Assembly (NCBI RefSeq): GCF_000374845.1
Contig: NZ_KB895412.1
Coordinates: 806,265 to 870,264, forward strand
DNA length: 64,000 nt
Origin: Paenibacillus terrigena DSM 21567
GTDB taxonomy: Bacteria; Bacillota; Bacilli; Paenibacillales; Paenibacillaceae
Reading direction: 5' to 3'
The notes below the pieces were generated by a model. It had not been told where the DNA came from. It worked only from the letters and a program-made list of their open reading frames with translations, and ran no database searches. Below are positions 17,445 to 25,454 of this stretch, one piece after another. The translations under genes and the position numbers were made by a program. The stretch's first letter is position 1. Each line of letters opens with the position of its first letter.

Positions 17445-17473
17445 AGTATACCTGCATAATCTCTCGTCGTAAA
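17445..17473 (-). promoter_or_regulatory. Promoter of acnA
   Basis: On the minus strand, -35 TTTACG and -10 TATACT are separated by 17 bases. The hexamers are identical to those of the IclR gene promoter. Confidence 0.75.
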
Positions 17474-17627
17474 GGGTTTTTTCACTGGGGATCCTCTAGG
17501 ATTCTTTCAATAAAATATCGATAATTCCTGAAGATTTTACCATGAATCGATCATAAAAATGTTTACAATGAATGGAATATGACCACACCCCGCAAGGATG
17601 CTGAAGCGGTAGGAAGGAGACACTGAT

Positions 17628-17860
17628 ATGCCATTCTTCGAGAAGCTTCTATTCAAGTTCATTCGTTTCAAGTTGATATTCGGGTTCCTCATCGTCATGC
17701 TCCCGCTTATTGTCTTCCTGCTCTACAACAATTTCTACGCCATCGAGGTCGTCCGCAATTAAATCGCGAAGTCCTTCAGTAATCTCACCGCCTTATATAT
17801 GGGGCAAATTGATCGGAATTTAGAGGACTTGATAAGTACCTCTACAATTTGTCAGCACAA
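17628..17860 (+). pseudogene. Truncated YesM-type sensor histidine kinase remnant
   Basis: The fragment keeps a GGAAGGAGA ribosome site, an ATG and the N-terminal transmembrane segment (KLIFGFLIVMLPLIVFLLYN), then YAIEVVRN and an in-frame TAA. Beyond the stop the reading continues as IAKSFSNLTALYMGQIDRN and LEDL. A one-base loss then shifts the frame; restoring it gives DKYLYNLSAQ. This is the start of a YesM-type sensor. The rest of the gene is missing and the hairpin array begins at the break. Confidence 0.75.
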
Positions 17861-17861
17861 T

Positions 17862-18216
17862 TAACTCGTCGCGGCCCCCAAGTGGCTGAAATAACTGCAG
17901 AAACGCAGTTAATTGATGCTCCCAAGTGGCTGAATAGCTGCAGATATGCAGTTAATTGACTCATTACGCTCTCAAGTAATTGAAATAACTGCAGAAATGC
18001 AGTTATTTAGCTCCTCGCGTCTCCAAGTCGCTGAAATAGCTGCAAAAACGCAGCTAATTGACTCGTTACGCTCCCAAGTGGCTGAAATAACTGCAAATCC
18101 GCAGTTAATTGGCCAGTCACGCCACCAAGTGGCTAAATTAACTGCAAAAACGCAGTTAATTCGCCCTCTGCGGCCCCGATGGCCGTAAACAACTGCAGAA
18201 ATGCAGTTGTTTACGG
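17862..18216. repeat. 51-bp periodic hairpin array I (seven hairpins)
   Basis: Seven cores of AACTGC, a 6-base loop, then GCAGTT start at 17893, 17936, 17987, 18038, 18089, 18140 and 18191. After the first interval (43) the spacing is exactly 51 bases each time. The linker is conserved as AAGTGGCTGAAAT before the core and AATTGACTCGTTACGCTCCC after it. The fourth core is AGCTGC/GCAGCT, a paired change. The third and last cores extend to 11-bp and 15-bp perfect stems over GAAA loops. No ribosome site or cas genes are present. Confidence 0.9.
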
Positions 18217-18243
18217 CACGCCGCTCCCCCCAACACCCTCCAT

Positions 18244-18468
18244 GGATGTGCTCAATTGAAAAGTGGTACCCCGCACACCGTAGCTCCGAAGAGGGGATGG
18301 ATATAGGGTGGAGGAGCGAAGCGCCCGCCTTTGAAATTCGTGTGAAAACCACTAACCATCCAATCCAATTCACACGAATTTCAACAGCGGCTGGAACCCC
18401 ATATCCACCCCTCCCCAACGCGCCAATGTAGAAGTTCAGCCATCTACTTTTCAATTTGAGCATCATCC
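18244..18468. repeat. 225-bp nested inverted-repeat element
   Basis: The outer arms (GGATGTGCTCAATTGAAAAGT, and ACTTTTCAATTTGAGCATCATCC read on the other side) pair with few gaps. A middle GAGGGG-TGGATAT motif recurs in inverted form. The inner arms TTGAAATTCGTGTGAA (18331-18346) and TTCACACGAATTTCAA (18369-18384) pair perfectly over 16 bp. It folds as one long hairpin and lies between hairpin array I and the amidase gene. Confidence 0.75.
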
Positions 18469-18555
18469 ATTCCCCCCCCTCATATTTCCCCCCAGCATGT
18501 CATATACTGAACCAACCTTGCTTACGGTAAAAAATCTTTGGGGAGGTCCTTTGGT

Positions 18556-19572
18556 ATGCGAAAAGATTGGAAAAATGCCCTTTATTCCTATGTGAATCAA
18601 TTCAACCGCACAGAAATCGATTATAGGCAGCCCGCAGATCAAGTTGTGGTGACAGATTTAGATCATTTAATGCGCAAAAGCAACCGCATGCATATGCTAA
18701 AGGAATGGTATCAAGCGCGGGAGTCAACGCCGCTTCGCAATGAGACGCGGACGAAGCTGCTGCGGACACGTGAAGGTGAAGGTGAGGTCGTCGTCGATCT
18801 GGAGTTCCAGACACGCCGAATCTATGAGAAACGCCATATTGCCCACGTCGAAGAACGATTAGAACAAGAGCGCATTACGATGAACAAGGATGGCAACACG
18901 TGGATTATTACCCGCATTGAGCAGAATATTCCTGAGCGTCATCCCGAGGAACGAAGAACGGAGAAGGAGGAGATTGTGAGTCACCCTGAACAGCAGACAT
19001 CCGAGCATATCCCATCAATCCCTCTCTTAAATACAGATGTTCTCGGGATGTCCAAATCTTGGCGTGCGAAGTCTTATGCGAGGGAACGTGCGGTGCAATA
19101 TGCGGATCAGTGGTGGAACGGAAATAACCCAGAATTTCTAGCCTTTGAAGTCGATTGCACGAATTATATATCACAATGTCTCGTTGCAGGGGGGGGACCA
19201 ATCCACTATACTGGTAAAAGAGAGACAGGTTGGTGGTACCGGGGCATGGTGAACAACCAGGAAGCTTGGAGTTACAGCTGGGCTGTCGCCAATGCACTGA
19301 ACAACTATTTGAATCATAGTGATTCGTATTTGCAAGCTGTTCCCGTAGAACGGCCGTCGGATTTACAGCTAGGCGATGTCATTAGCTATGATTGGGATGG
19401 CGATGGTCGATACCAACATAGCGCGATCGTCACAGCGTTCGATGCAGGCGGAATGCCGCTTGTTAATGCGCACACGACGAATAGTAGACATCGCTACTGG
19501 GATTACCGGGATTCTTATGCGCATACGGAGCGTACACAATATCGTTTTTTTCATATTATGGATTGGTTCTAA
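18556..19572 (+). CDS. Amidase-domain protein (amidase_6, YhbB-like)
   Basis: A 338-residue protein. The first ~160 residues are charged and helical, and I cannot assign them. The C-terminal part is a papain-like amidase_6 domain with the putative catalytic Cys in EVDCTNYISQCL, GWWYRG, then His in RYQHSAIVTAFD and HTTNSRHRYW. The domain is found in predicted cell-wall amidases. No signal peptide is seen, so its location is uncertain. ATG 18556 follows GGGGAGGTC; an upstream TTG at 18538 is less likely. Confidence 0.82.
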   Translation: MRKDWKNALYSYVNQFNRTEIDYRQPADQVVVTDLDHLMRKSNRMHMLKEWYQARESTPLRNETRTKLLRTREGEGEVVVDLEFQTRRIYEKRHIAHVEERLEQERITMNKDGNTWIITRIEQNIPERHPEERRTEKEEIVSHPEQQTSEHIPSIPLLNTDVLGMSKSWRAKSYARERAVQYADQWWNGNNPEFLAFEVDCTNYISQCLVAGGGPIHYTGKRETGWWYRGMVNNQEAWSYSWAVANALNNYLNHSDSYLQAVPVERPSDLQLGDVISYDWDGDGRYQHSAIVTAFDAGGMPLVNAHTTNSRHRYWDYRDSYAHTERTQYRFFHIMDWF

Positions 19573-19640
19573 TGTCTAACAAACAATGAAATAAAGGGCC
19601 CAATCGGGCTACAAAACATGTTCTATTGCGGAGGAAAGTC

Positions 19641-20771
19641 ATGAGCGGCATAAAGAAAACACGCGTAGGTCTTATCTACGGAGGCAAATCAGGCGAGCAC
19701 GAAGTATCTTTATCCACAGCACTTGCAGTGATGAAGGCATTTAATTACGACAAATATGAGATCGTGCCTTTCTATATAACGAAAGACGGCGAATGGCGGA
19801 ATGGTCCGCTCCTACAAGCGCCAGTAGAGCATTCAGGTTTGTTGCAGTATGAAGCAGATAAGAATAAACCGGCAGGATCAGCAATTATGCCCTTGTTCAC
19901 AGATGCAAGGCAACCAGCAGGAAGCAGCGGCGTACAGAGTATTGATGTGATCTTCCCACTGCTTCATGGTACATTTGGCGAAGACGGTACGATTCAGGGT
20001 CTGTTCGAGATTGCGAATGTGCCATACGTTGGCGCAGGGGTTCTCGCTTCTGCGGTGGGTATGGATAAGGTCATCATGAAGAAATTGTTCGCTCAGGCGG
20101 GATTACCGCAGTGCATGTATCGTTACTTCACACGCAAGCAATGGGAGAAAGACGCGAGCTATCATACGATGGAGATCGAAATATCGCTAGGTTATCCTTG
20201 CTTCATCAAACCAGCGAATCTTGGTTCCAGTGTCGGCATCTCCAAAGCGCGCAACCGGGAAGAGCTCGTAGCAGCCATCGACCTTGCGCTTCGTTACGAC
20301 CGTAAAGTCATTGTCGAAGAGTTCATTGATGCGCGTGAGATTGAAGTTAGCGTACTTGGGAATGAGGAGCCCAGAGCTTCGGTACCGGGCGAGATTACGT
20401 CTTCAAGTGAATTCTATGATTACCAAGCCAAATATACGGACGGGAATTCTTCAATGATGATTCCGGCGAACATTTCGCCAGAGCTGACAGAGGAACTTCG
20501 TTCACTTGCCATTCGTGCGTTCCAGGCGATTGATGGTTCGGGACTATCGCGCGTTGACTTCTTCGTGCAGAAACATGATAACCAGATTATGATTAATGAA
20601 GTGAATACGATGCCGGGCTTTACGCCGTACAGTATGTATCCGCTCATGTGGCGTGAGACAGGTGTATCGTATGAGGAACTGCTAGATACATTAATCCAGC
20701 TCGCGCTTGAACGCTTTGAAGAGAAGCAGCAGATCGATTTCGGCAATAACAAACCACAGACGGTTGTCTAA
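19641..20771 (+). CDS. ddl: D-alanine--D-alanine ligase
   Basis: A 376-residue ATP-grasp enzyme that joins two D-alanines for peptidoglycan precursors. Motifs include GLIYGGKSGEHEVSLSTA, HGTFGEDGTIQG, KPANLGSSVGISKA, and the metal-binding NEVNTMPGFTPYSMYP. The Tyr in the omega loop region (EFYDYQAKYTDG) is typical of D-Ala-D-Ala rather than D-Ala-D-Lac ligases. ATG 19641 has GGAGGAAAG upstream. Confidence 0.96.
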   Translation: MSGIKKTRVGLIYGGKSGEHEVSLSTALAVMKAFNYDKYEIVPFYITKDGEWRNGPLLQAPVEHSGLLQYEADKNKPAGSAIMPLFTDARQPAGSSGVQSIDVIFPLLHGTFGEDGTIQGLFEIANVPYVGAGVLASAVGMDKVIMKKLFAQAGLPQCMYRYFTRKQWEKDASYHTMEIEISLGYPCFIKPANLGSSVGISKARNREELVAAIDLALRYDRKVIVEEFIDAREIEVSVLGNEEPRASVPGEITSSSEFYDYQAKYTDGNSSMMIPANISPELTEELRSLAIRAFQAIDGSGLSRVDFFVQKHDNQIMINEVNTMPGFTPYSMYPLMWRETGVSYEELLDTLIQLALERFEEKQQIDFGNNKPQTVV

Positions 20772-20803
20772 GAGGTTCATGTCGTAAAATAAACGGATTT
20801 ATA

Positions 20804-20838
20804 GTAGCAGGGAGGTGTTCGCTTCCCTGCTCTATTTT
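20804..20838 (+). terminator. Terminator after ddl
   Basis: AGCAGGGA and TCCCTGCT form an 8-bp stem followed by CTATTTTTA. Confidence 0.75.
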
Positions 20839-20865
20839 TAACCATATTATAAGGAGGAACGATTA

Positions 20866-21189
20866 ATGGGATTTCAGACGGAGTTTAATTCAGTGTGCAA
20901 GTTCAAATCGGAGCAAGAATTGTACGAGCTGTTAGAATACGGCCGCGGTAAAATGGTGAAGAGCGGATTCCGCGTATTCCCGACAGGTCAGAAGGTCATT
21001 GCATATACACCGGATAACCAAGCCATTGCGATCGTGAAGATCGTCGCATCCATTGCAGAGATCAACTTCCAAGGGGAAGAAGTGACCGAGGTGGAGATGG
21101 AGTTAATCCGTAAGTTGAATGATGAAGAAGCGCGTGTGCAGACAGCGCTCGCGTACGAGATGTTTTTTGGTGATCCCGGTAAAAAGTAA
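20866..21189 (+). CDS. Conserved hypothetical protein
   Basis: A 107-residue soluble protein (MGFQTEFNSVCKFKSEQEL...) with a strong AAGGAGG site. The middle carries beta-rich hydrophobic stretches (VFPTGQKVIAY, AIAIVKIVASIAEINF) and the C-terminus is an acidic helix (EVTEVEMELIRKLNDEEAR). I do not recognise a named family. It is followed 60 bases later by uvsE, which may be co-transcribed. Confidence 0.75.
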   Translation: MGFQTEFNSVCKFKSEQELYELLEYGRGKMVKSGFRVFPTGQKVIAYTPDNQAIAIVKIVASIAEINFQGEEVTEVEMELIRKLNDEEARVQTALAYEMFFGDPGKK

Positions 21190-21249
21190 TCGGATCTGGG
21201 CACACTTAGAAGTATGTGAATTTCAACGTACAATAAGGAGGCCCACGCG

Positions 21250-22239
21250 GTGAAGAAGGCAATGCAGGTTCGGATCGGCTACGTCGCGATGTCTACGGTA
21301 ATCAAGAACGCATCGCCTTCGCGGACGATGACCTACAAGCAGTTCGAGAAGCTGGATGACATCGAAGCGGGTTACCGTCGATTAGAACGAATAGCAGAAG
21401 AGAACCTGCACAATACGCTGCGGCTGCTGAAGCATAACCGAATGCATGACATTCATCTCTATAGGATGTCATCGAAGCTGATCCCCTTAGCGACACATCA
21501 ATCCCTTCAGGATTGGGATCCTTTCCCCTATCTGAAACCAGCGTTCTCGGCCATTGGTGACTATGCGAATCAAGCAGGCATGCGTCTGTCTTTCCATCCC
21601 GATCATTTCACCGTATTTAGTACCCCGCGAGAAGAGGTTCTTCGTCATTCAATTCGCGATCTAACGCATCATGTTAGGATGCTTGATGCAATGGGATTGG
21701 ATGATCGCGCGAAAAATAATATTCATATTGGCGGTGCATACGGGGACAAAGCGACAGCAGGTGCACGGTTCATTCATCAGTTCTCCAAGCTTGACCCCAC
21801 ACTAAAGCGGCGAGTGACATTAGAAAATGATGATAAGACATTTAATGCGGTAGAGACCCTTCAGATCAGTGAGAAGCTACGACTGCCCATGGTGCTCGAT
21901 ATTCATCATCAATGGGTGAATAATGAAGGCGAACGTCCTGAAGAGCTATGGCCGCGTATTCACGCGACATGGCGTGAGGAACATGTAGTCCTTCCGCCCA
22001 AAATTCATGTATCTAGCCCCAAGAGTGATAAAGATCTTCGAGGACATGCCGACTATGTGCAAGTCGGGCCGCTGCTTCACTTTCTGCGGGCGATTGCTCC
22101 AATCACGACGCATCTGGATGTGATGATTGAAGCGAAGATGAAGGATGATGCGCTATTCAAGCTTATGGACGATCTGAAGCAATACACGAATGATGGCGTT
22201 ACGATAAAGGATCAAGCTAGTGTTGAAATCGAGGGATAA
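21250..22239 (+). CDS. uvsE: UV DNA damage endonuclease
   Basis: A 329-residue UvsE/UVDE of the TIM-barrel xylose-isomerase-like fold, nicking DNA 5' to UV photoproducts. Family motifs are IGYVAMSTVIKNASPSRT, RMSSKLIPLATH, LSFHPDHFTVFSTP, IHIGGAYGDK, LENDDKTF and VLDIHHQW, which supply the metal-binding His, Glu and Asp residues. The start is GTG after AAGGAGG. Its use suggests a nucleotide-excision-independent repair route. Confidence 0.95.
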   Translation: MKKAMQVRIGYVAMSTVIKNASPSRTMTYKQFEKLDDIEAGYRRLERIAEENLHNTLRLLKHNRMHDIHLYRMSSKLIPLATHQSLQDWDPFPYLKPAFSAIGDYANQAGMRLSFHPDHFTVFSTPREEVLRHSIRDLTHHVRMLDAMGLDDRAKNNIHIGGAYGDKATAGARFIHQFSKLDPTLKRRVTLENDDKTFNAVETLQISEKLRLPMVLDIHHQWVNNEGERPEELWPRIHATWREEHVVLPPKIHVSSPKSDKDLRGHADYVQVGPLLHFLRAIAPITTHLDVMIEAKMKDDALFKLMDDLKQYTNDGVTIKDQASVEIEG

Positions 22240-22380
22240 TTTGGTAAAATAACCATATAACGTATAAAATACTTGAAATTCGCCTGTAAATAAGGTAATT
22301 TGGACAAAGGACTGATTGTTAGCTCGTACGATTCGAAGGATGGACAAGCTAGGAATCGGTGAGAGGAGGAAAAGGAAGAA

Positions 22381-23151
22381 ATGAGTCAATTATTAGCAGG
22401 TAAAAATATTGTAGTCATGGGTGTCGCTAACGATCGCAGTATCGCATGGGCGATTGCACAATCCTTAGCGGCGCAAGGTGCACGTCTAGCATTTACATAT
22501 GAGAGTGAACGGGTACAGGAACGGGTAGGTAAACTTGCAGCTACAATCCCGAATTCAATTATACTTCCATGCAACGTAACGGTGGATGAGGAAATTGATA
22601 TCCTCGCAACACAACTAAAAGAAGAATTCGGCGTTCTTCACGGTGTCGTACATAGTATTGCATTCGCGAAGGCGGAAGAGCTTGAAGGATTATACGTGAA
22701 TACATCCCGTGCTGGATTTGCGTTAGCACATGACATTAGCGCGTACTCGCTTGTTGCGGTATCGCAGCGATTGTATCCGTTAATGACAGAGGGCGGCAGC
22801 ATCATGACGATGACGTATCTTGGTGCAGAGCGTGCCATGAAGAACTACAACGTGATGGGTGTTGCGAAGGCAGCGCTTGAAGCATCCGTTCGTTACCTTG
22901 CCAATGACCTCGGTCAATACAACATTCGCGTGAACGCGGTATCGGCTGGTCCAATCCGTACGCTTGCTGCGAAAGGGATTAAAGATTTCAACTCGATTCT
23001 GCGTGAAGTGGAAGAGAAAGCACCGCTTCGTCGTACGACAGAAACGGCTGAAGTTGGTGATACGGCGATGTTCTTAATTAGCCCGTTATCCCGCGGAATT
23101 ACAGGCGAAGTAATCTATGTCGATGGTGGGTTCCACATCGTAGGCGTGTAG
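22381..23151 (+). CDS. fabI: Enoyl-[acyl-carrier-protein] reductase (NADH)
   Basis: A 256-residue SDR enzyme completing fatty-acid elongation cycles. The N-terminal GVANDRSIAWAIA is the FabI nucleotide-binding motif. The catalytic Tyr-x6-Lys is in NYNVMGVAKAALEASVRYLA, and SAGPIRTLAAKGI and IYVDGGFHIVG follow. The ATG has GAGGAGGAAAAGG upstream. No FapR-type site was recognised in the 140-base leader. Confidence 0.96.
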   Translation: MSQLLAGKNIVVMGVANDRSIAWAIAQSLAAQGARLAFTYESERVQERVGKLAATIPNSIILPCNVTVDEEIDILATQLKEEFGVLHGVVHSIAFAKAEELEGLYVNTSRAGFALAHDISAYSLVAVSQRLYPLMTEGGSIMTMTYLGAERAMKNYNVMGVAKAALEASVRYLANDLGQYNIRVNAVSAGPIRTLAAKGIKDFNSILREVEEKAPLRRTTETAEVGDTAMFLISPLSRGITGEVIYVDGGFHIVGV

Positions 23152-23173
23152 CGTTTCGCCATTCAAGTTCAAG

Positions 23174-23228
23174 AGTTCGTTTCTACAACATAGCGCCTTT
23201 GAGACGCTTAGGAGAAACGGACTTTTTT
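23174..23228 (+). terminator. Terminator after fabI
   Basis: AGTTCGTTTCT pairs with AGAAACGGACT, with an inner AGCG/CGCT pairing, followed by a run of T. Confidence 0.85.
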
Positions 23229-23374
23229 GCTCTCAGGCTACAGGCCGTAACCATAATGATCACTTGAGTTGTGCATGAGTTGGTTTCTGCGCGCATATCG
23301 TAATCGTGACGAAACTTGCTGATCCCTAGAGCGTATACTTTGTATATGGATAGGAGATTCAATAGGAAAGTAGA

Positions 23375-24250
23375 GTGATAGCCTTGAATCAAACGAACCA
23401 AGAGCCGTATGTGGTTAGCAGTAAAAGTTTTACCGCCGTGGCCATTAATTGCGCTGCGAAGGCAGGAGAATGGATTAAGAGTAAATTAGGAAACTATGAA
23501 AAATTGGATATAAAAACCTCGTCGCACGATTTAGTGACTGAAGTGGATAAAGGCGCAGAAAAACTCATTCGCCGCTTAATCATGACACATTTTCCCGATC
23601 ACTCTTTTCTAGGTGAAGAGAGTACGGGTGTCGGCGCAGCTGCAGCAGCTTCCGCATTGAATGAAGTGAAGCAGTCCGATTATTTGTGGATCGTAGATCC
23701 GATCGATGGAACAACGAACTTTGTGCATGGACTACCGCTATATTCGGTTTCCATTGCGTTAGCGCATAAAGGGGAAGTCATTGTAGGCGTAATCTATGAT
23801 CCGGCGCGTGATGAGTTGTTCGTCGCGGAGAAGGGCAAGGGAGCATATGTTCATGGCGTACGAATGAAGGTCTCCCAAGAAGAGAAGCTTGTGAGCAGCC
23901 TGATCGCAACAGGTTTCCCAACAGACCGAGATGTATTGCTGCCGCTCAATTTGGCAGGTATTCAAGCGGTTGCACCGCGCGTTCGCAACATTCGTACGAT
24001 TGGGTCTGCCGCGCTTAGCCTTGCTTACGTGGCGACAGGCCGCTTAAGCGGATTCTGGGAGTTGAATTTGAATGCTTGGGATCTGGCAGCTGGCGTATTG
24101 CTCATTCAGGAATCCGGCGGCAAGGTGACGGACACCGCAGGCAATCCGTATCATCTTGGGGTGCGTCATGTCCTGGCAACCAATGGTCATATCCATGAGG
24201 AGTTGCAACAGGTGCTGGCAGAAGCCAATGTAACAGGGTTAGATCGTTAA
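23375..24250 (+). CDS. Inositol monophosphatase family protein (SuhB-like)
   Basis: A 291-residue Mg2+-dependent phosphatase. Metal-site motifs in order are TEVDKGAEKLI, FLGEEST, WIVDPIDGTTNFVHG and NAWDLAAGVLLI. The substrate could be inositol phosphate or another sugar phosphate; family members also include 3'-phosphoadenosine phosphatases, so the exact role is open. The start appears to be GTG 23375 with AGGAAAG just upstream; TTG 23384 is an alternative. Confidence 0.92.
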   Translation: MIALNQTNQEPYVVSSKSFTAVAINCAAKAGEWIKSKLGNYEKLDIKTSSHDLVTEVDKGAEKLIRRLIMTHFPDHSFLGEESTGVGAAAAASALNEVKQSDYLWIVDPIDGTTNFVHGLPLYSVSIALAHKGEVIVGVIYDPARDELFVAEKGKGAYVHGVRMKVSQEEKLVSSLIATGFPTDRDVLLPLNLAGIQAVAPRVRNIRTIGSAALSLAYVATGRLSGFWELNLNAWDLAAGVLLIQESGGKVTDTAGNPYHLGVRHVLATNGHIHEELQQVLAEANVTGLDR

Positions 24251-24345
24251 TTTCACACATCGATTGAGCTAGTCCGGTGAAGACTATATGCGTAGTAAGT
24301 TGCAGAACAACGCATATTTAGTAGACAAAGGAAGGGTTCTGAAAC

Positions 24346-24588
24346 ATGGATAAACAACGTCAAAACCAATCGGCTCAAGAACTAGAACAGCAGCTGAGCG
24401 ACATGTTGACTGAAGGCGAGATGGAAGCGGTTGATCGCAAAGCGCAAGAACGCGAACAAATATCTCCGAAATACGAAATTCGAATTCAGACGGAGCTGGA
24501 TCCCATTCGAGAAGAGACGAAGAAGTTCCGCAGCATGGCGAAGGAAGTCGACGGTCGATATGATCGATATGTGAAAGACAAAGAATAG
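24346..24588 (+). CDS. Small charged hypothetical protein
   Basis: An 80-residue protein, strongly charged and predicted helical (AQELEQQLSDMLTEGEMEAV, EETKKFRSMAKEVDGRYDRY). It has no transmembrane segment. AAGGAAGG precedes the ATG and a good terminator follows, so it looks like an expressed monocistronic gene. I do not recognise a family. Confidence 0.65.
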   Translation: MDKQRQNQSAQELEQQLSDMLTEGEMEAVDRKAQEREQISPKYEIRIQTELDPIREETKKFRSMAKEVDGRYDRYVKDKE

Positions 24589-24599
24589 CGCACCAGAAG

Positions 24600-24631
24600 A
24601 GCAAAGAGGCTTACGTTTCTTTGCTTTTTTG
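24600..24631 (+). terminator. Terminator after small charged protein gene
   Basis: AGCAAAGA and TCTTTGCT form an 8-bp stem followed by six T. Confidence 0.85.
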
Positions 24632-24663
24632 TCTATGAGGACGGCGTGAGAGGGGATTTGGGG

Positions 24664-25452
24664 ATGAACACAGAACAACCCGTAGTATCTATTCGTGATT
24701 TGTATATGGCTTATGGGACCAAAACCGTACTCCAGAACATTGATCTTGATGTCTATCCAGGGCAGATCATTGGTTATATTGGGCCGAATGGGGCAGGCAA
24801 GAGCACGACGGTGAAAATTATGTTAGGTCTTGTAACGGGGTATTTGGGCGAAATTCAACTGTTCGGTCAAGATATTGCGAAGGGGGATCTACAGTATCGG
24901 AACCGGATCGGATACGTGCCCGAGGTTGTAGATATTTACGATAATTTAACGGCGAGTGAATATTTAACGTTTATTGGCGAGTTGTATGGGATGTCATGGG
25001 AGCATGCGAATCGCAAAGCAAGCAGATTGATGGAGCAGTTCGGCCTAGCGGCAGATGTCTTTCATAAGCCGATCGCATCGTATTCCAAAGGCATGAAGCA
25101 GAAGGTAATGTTGATCTCCAGTTTGTTACATAATCCGGATTTGCTATTTTTAGACGAGCCCTTGAGTGGATTGGATGCGAACAGTGTCATGGTCGTCAAA
25201 GAGATTCTGGCGCAGCTAGCAGCTCAAGGGAAGACGATCTTCTATTCCTCGCATATTATGGACGTCGTTGAGAAGATTAGCCACCGAATTGTGCTGCTCA
25301 ATGGCGGAAGGATCGTCGCAGACGGGACATTCGATGAGCTGAAGGAACGCAATCACGAAGGAACCTTGGAAGAGATCTTCAATGAACTGACAGGCTTTCA
25401 CGAGCACAAATCGATTGCCGAGGATTTCGTATCCATCGTGCAAGATGTGTAG
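24664..25452 (+). CDS. ABC transporter ATP-binding protein (ABC-2 exporter type)
   Basis: A 262-residue ATPase. Walker A is IGPNGAGKSTT, the signature is SYSKGMKQKV, and Walker B is LLFLDEPLSGLD, followed by SSHIMDVVEKI. It belongs to the single-ATPase ABC-2 exporter type and pairs with the permease encoded two bases downstream. I prefer ATG 24664; GTG 24646 with GAGGACGGC upstream is possible. The exported substrate is unknown. Confidence 0.92.
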   Translation: MNTEQPVVSIRDLYMAYGTKTVLQNIDLDVYPGQIIGYIGPNGAGKSTTVKIMLGLVTGYLGEIQLFGQDIAKGDLQYRNRIGYVPEVVDIYDNLTASEYLTFIGELYGMSWEHANRKASRLMEQFGLAADVFHKPIASYSKGMKQKVMLISSLLHNPDLLFLDEPLSGLDANSVMVVKEILAQLAAQGKTIFYSSHIMDVVEKISHRIVLLNGGRIVADGTFDELKERNHEGTLEEIFNELTGFHEHKSIAEDFVSIVQDV

Positions 25453-25454
25453 CG

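Noticed and set aside
17946..18188. An 80-codon plus-strand frame through hairpin array I with 17-residue repeats
   Set aside because: The frame is open only because the 51-bp period is a multiple of three. There is no ribosome site, and the paired changes conserve the hairpin rather than the protein.
17862..18216. CRISPR array
   Set aside because: The sequences between the repeated cores are themselves related copies, not unique spacers; the palindrome is short and there are no cas genes in the window.
17972..18466. A 164-codon minus-strand frame over the nested inverted repeat and hairpin array I
   Set aside because: It covers two repeat structures, has no domain and no good start. A translated repeat is possible but not supported.
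22240..22380. FapR operator upstream of fabI
   Set aside because: No inverted TTAGTAC-type sequence was found in the leader.
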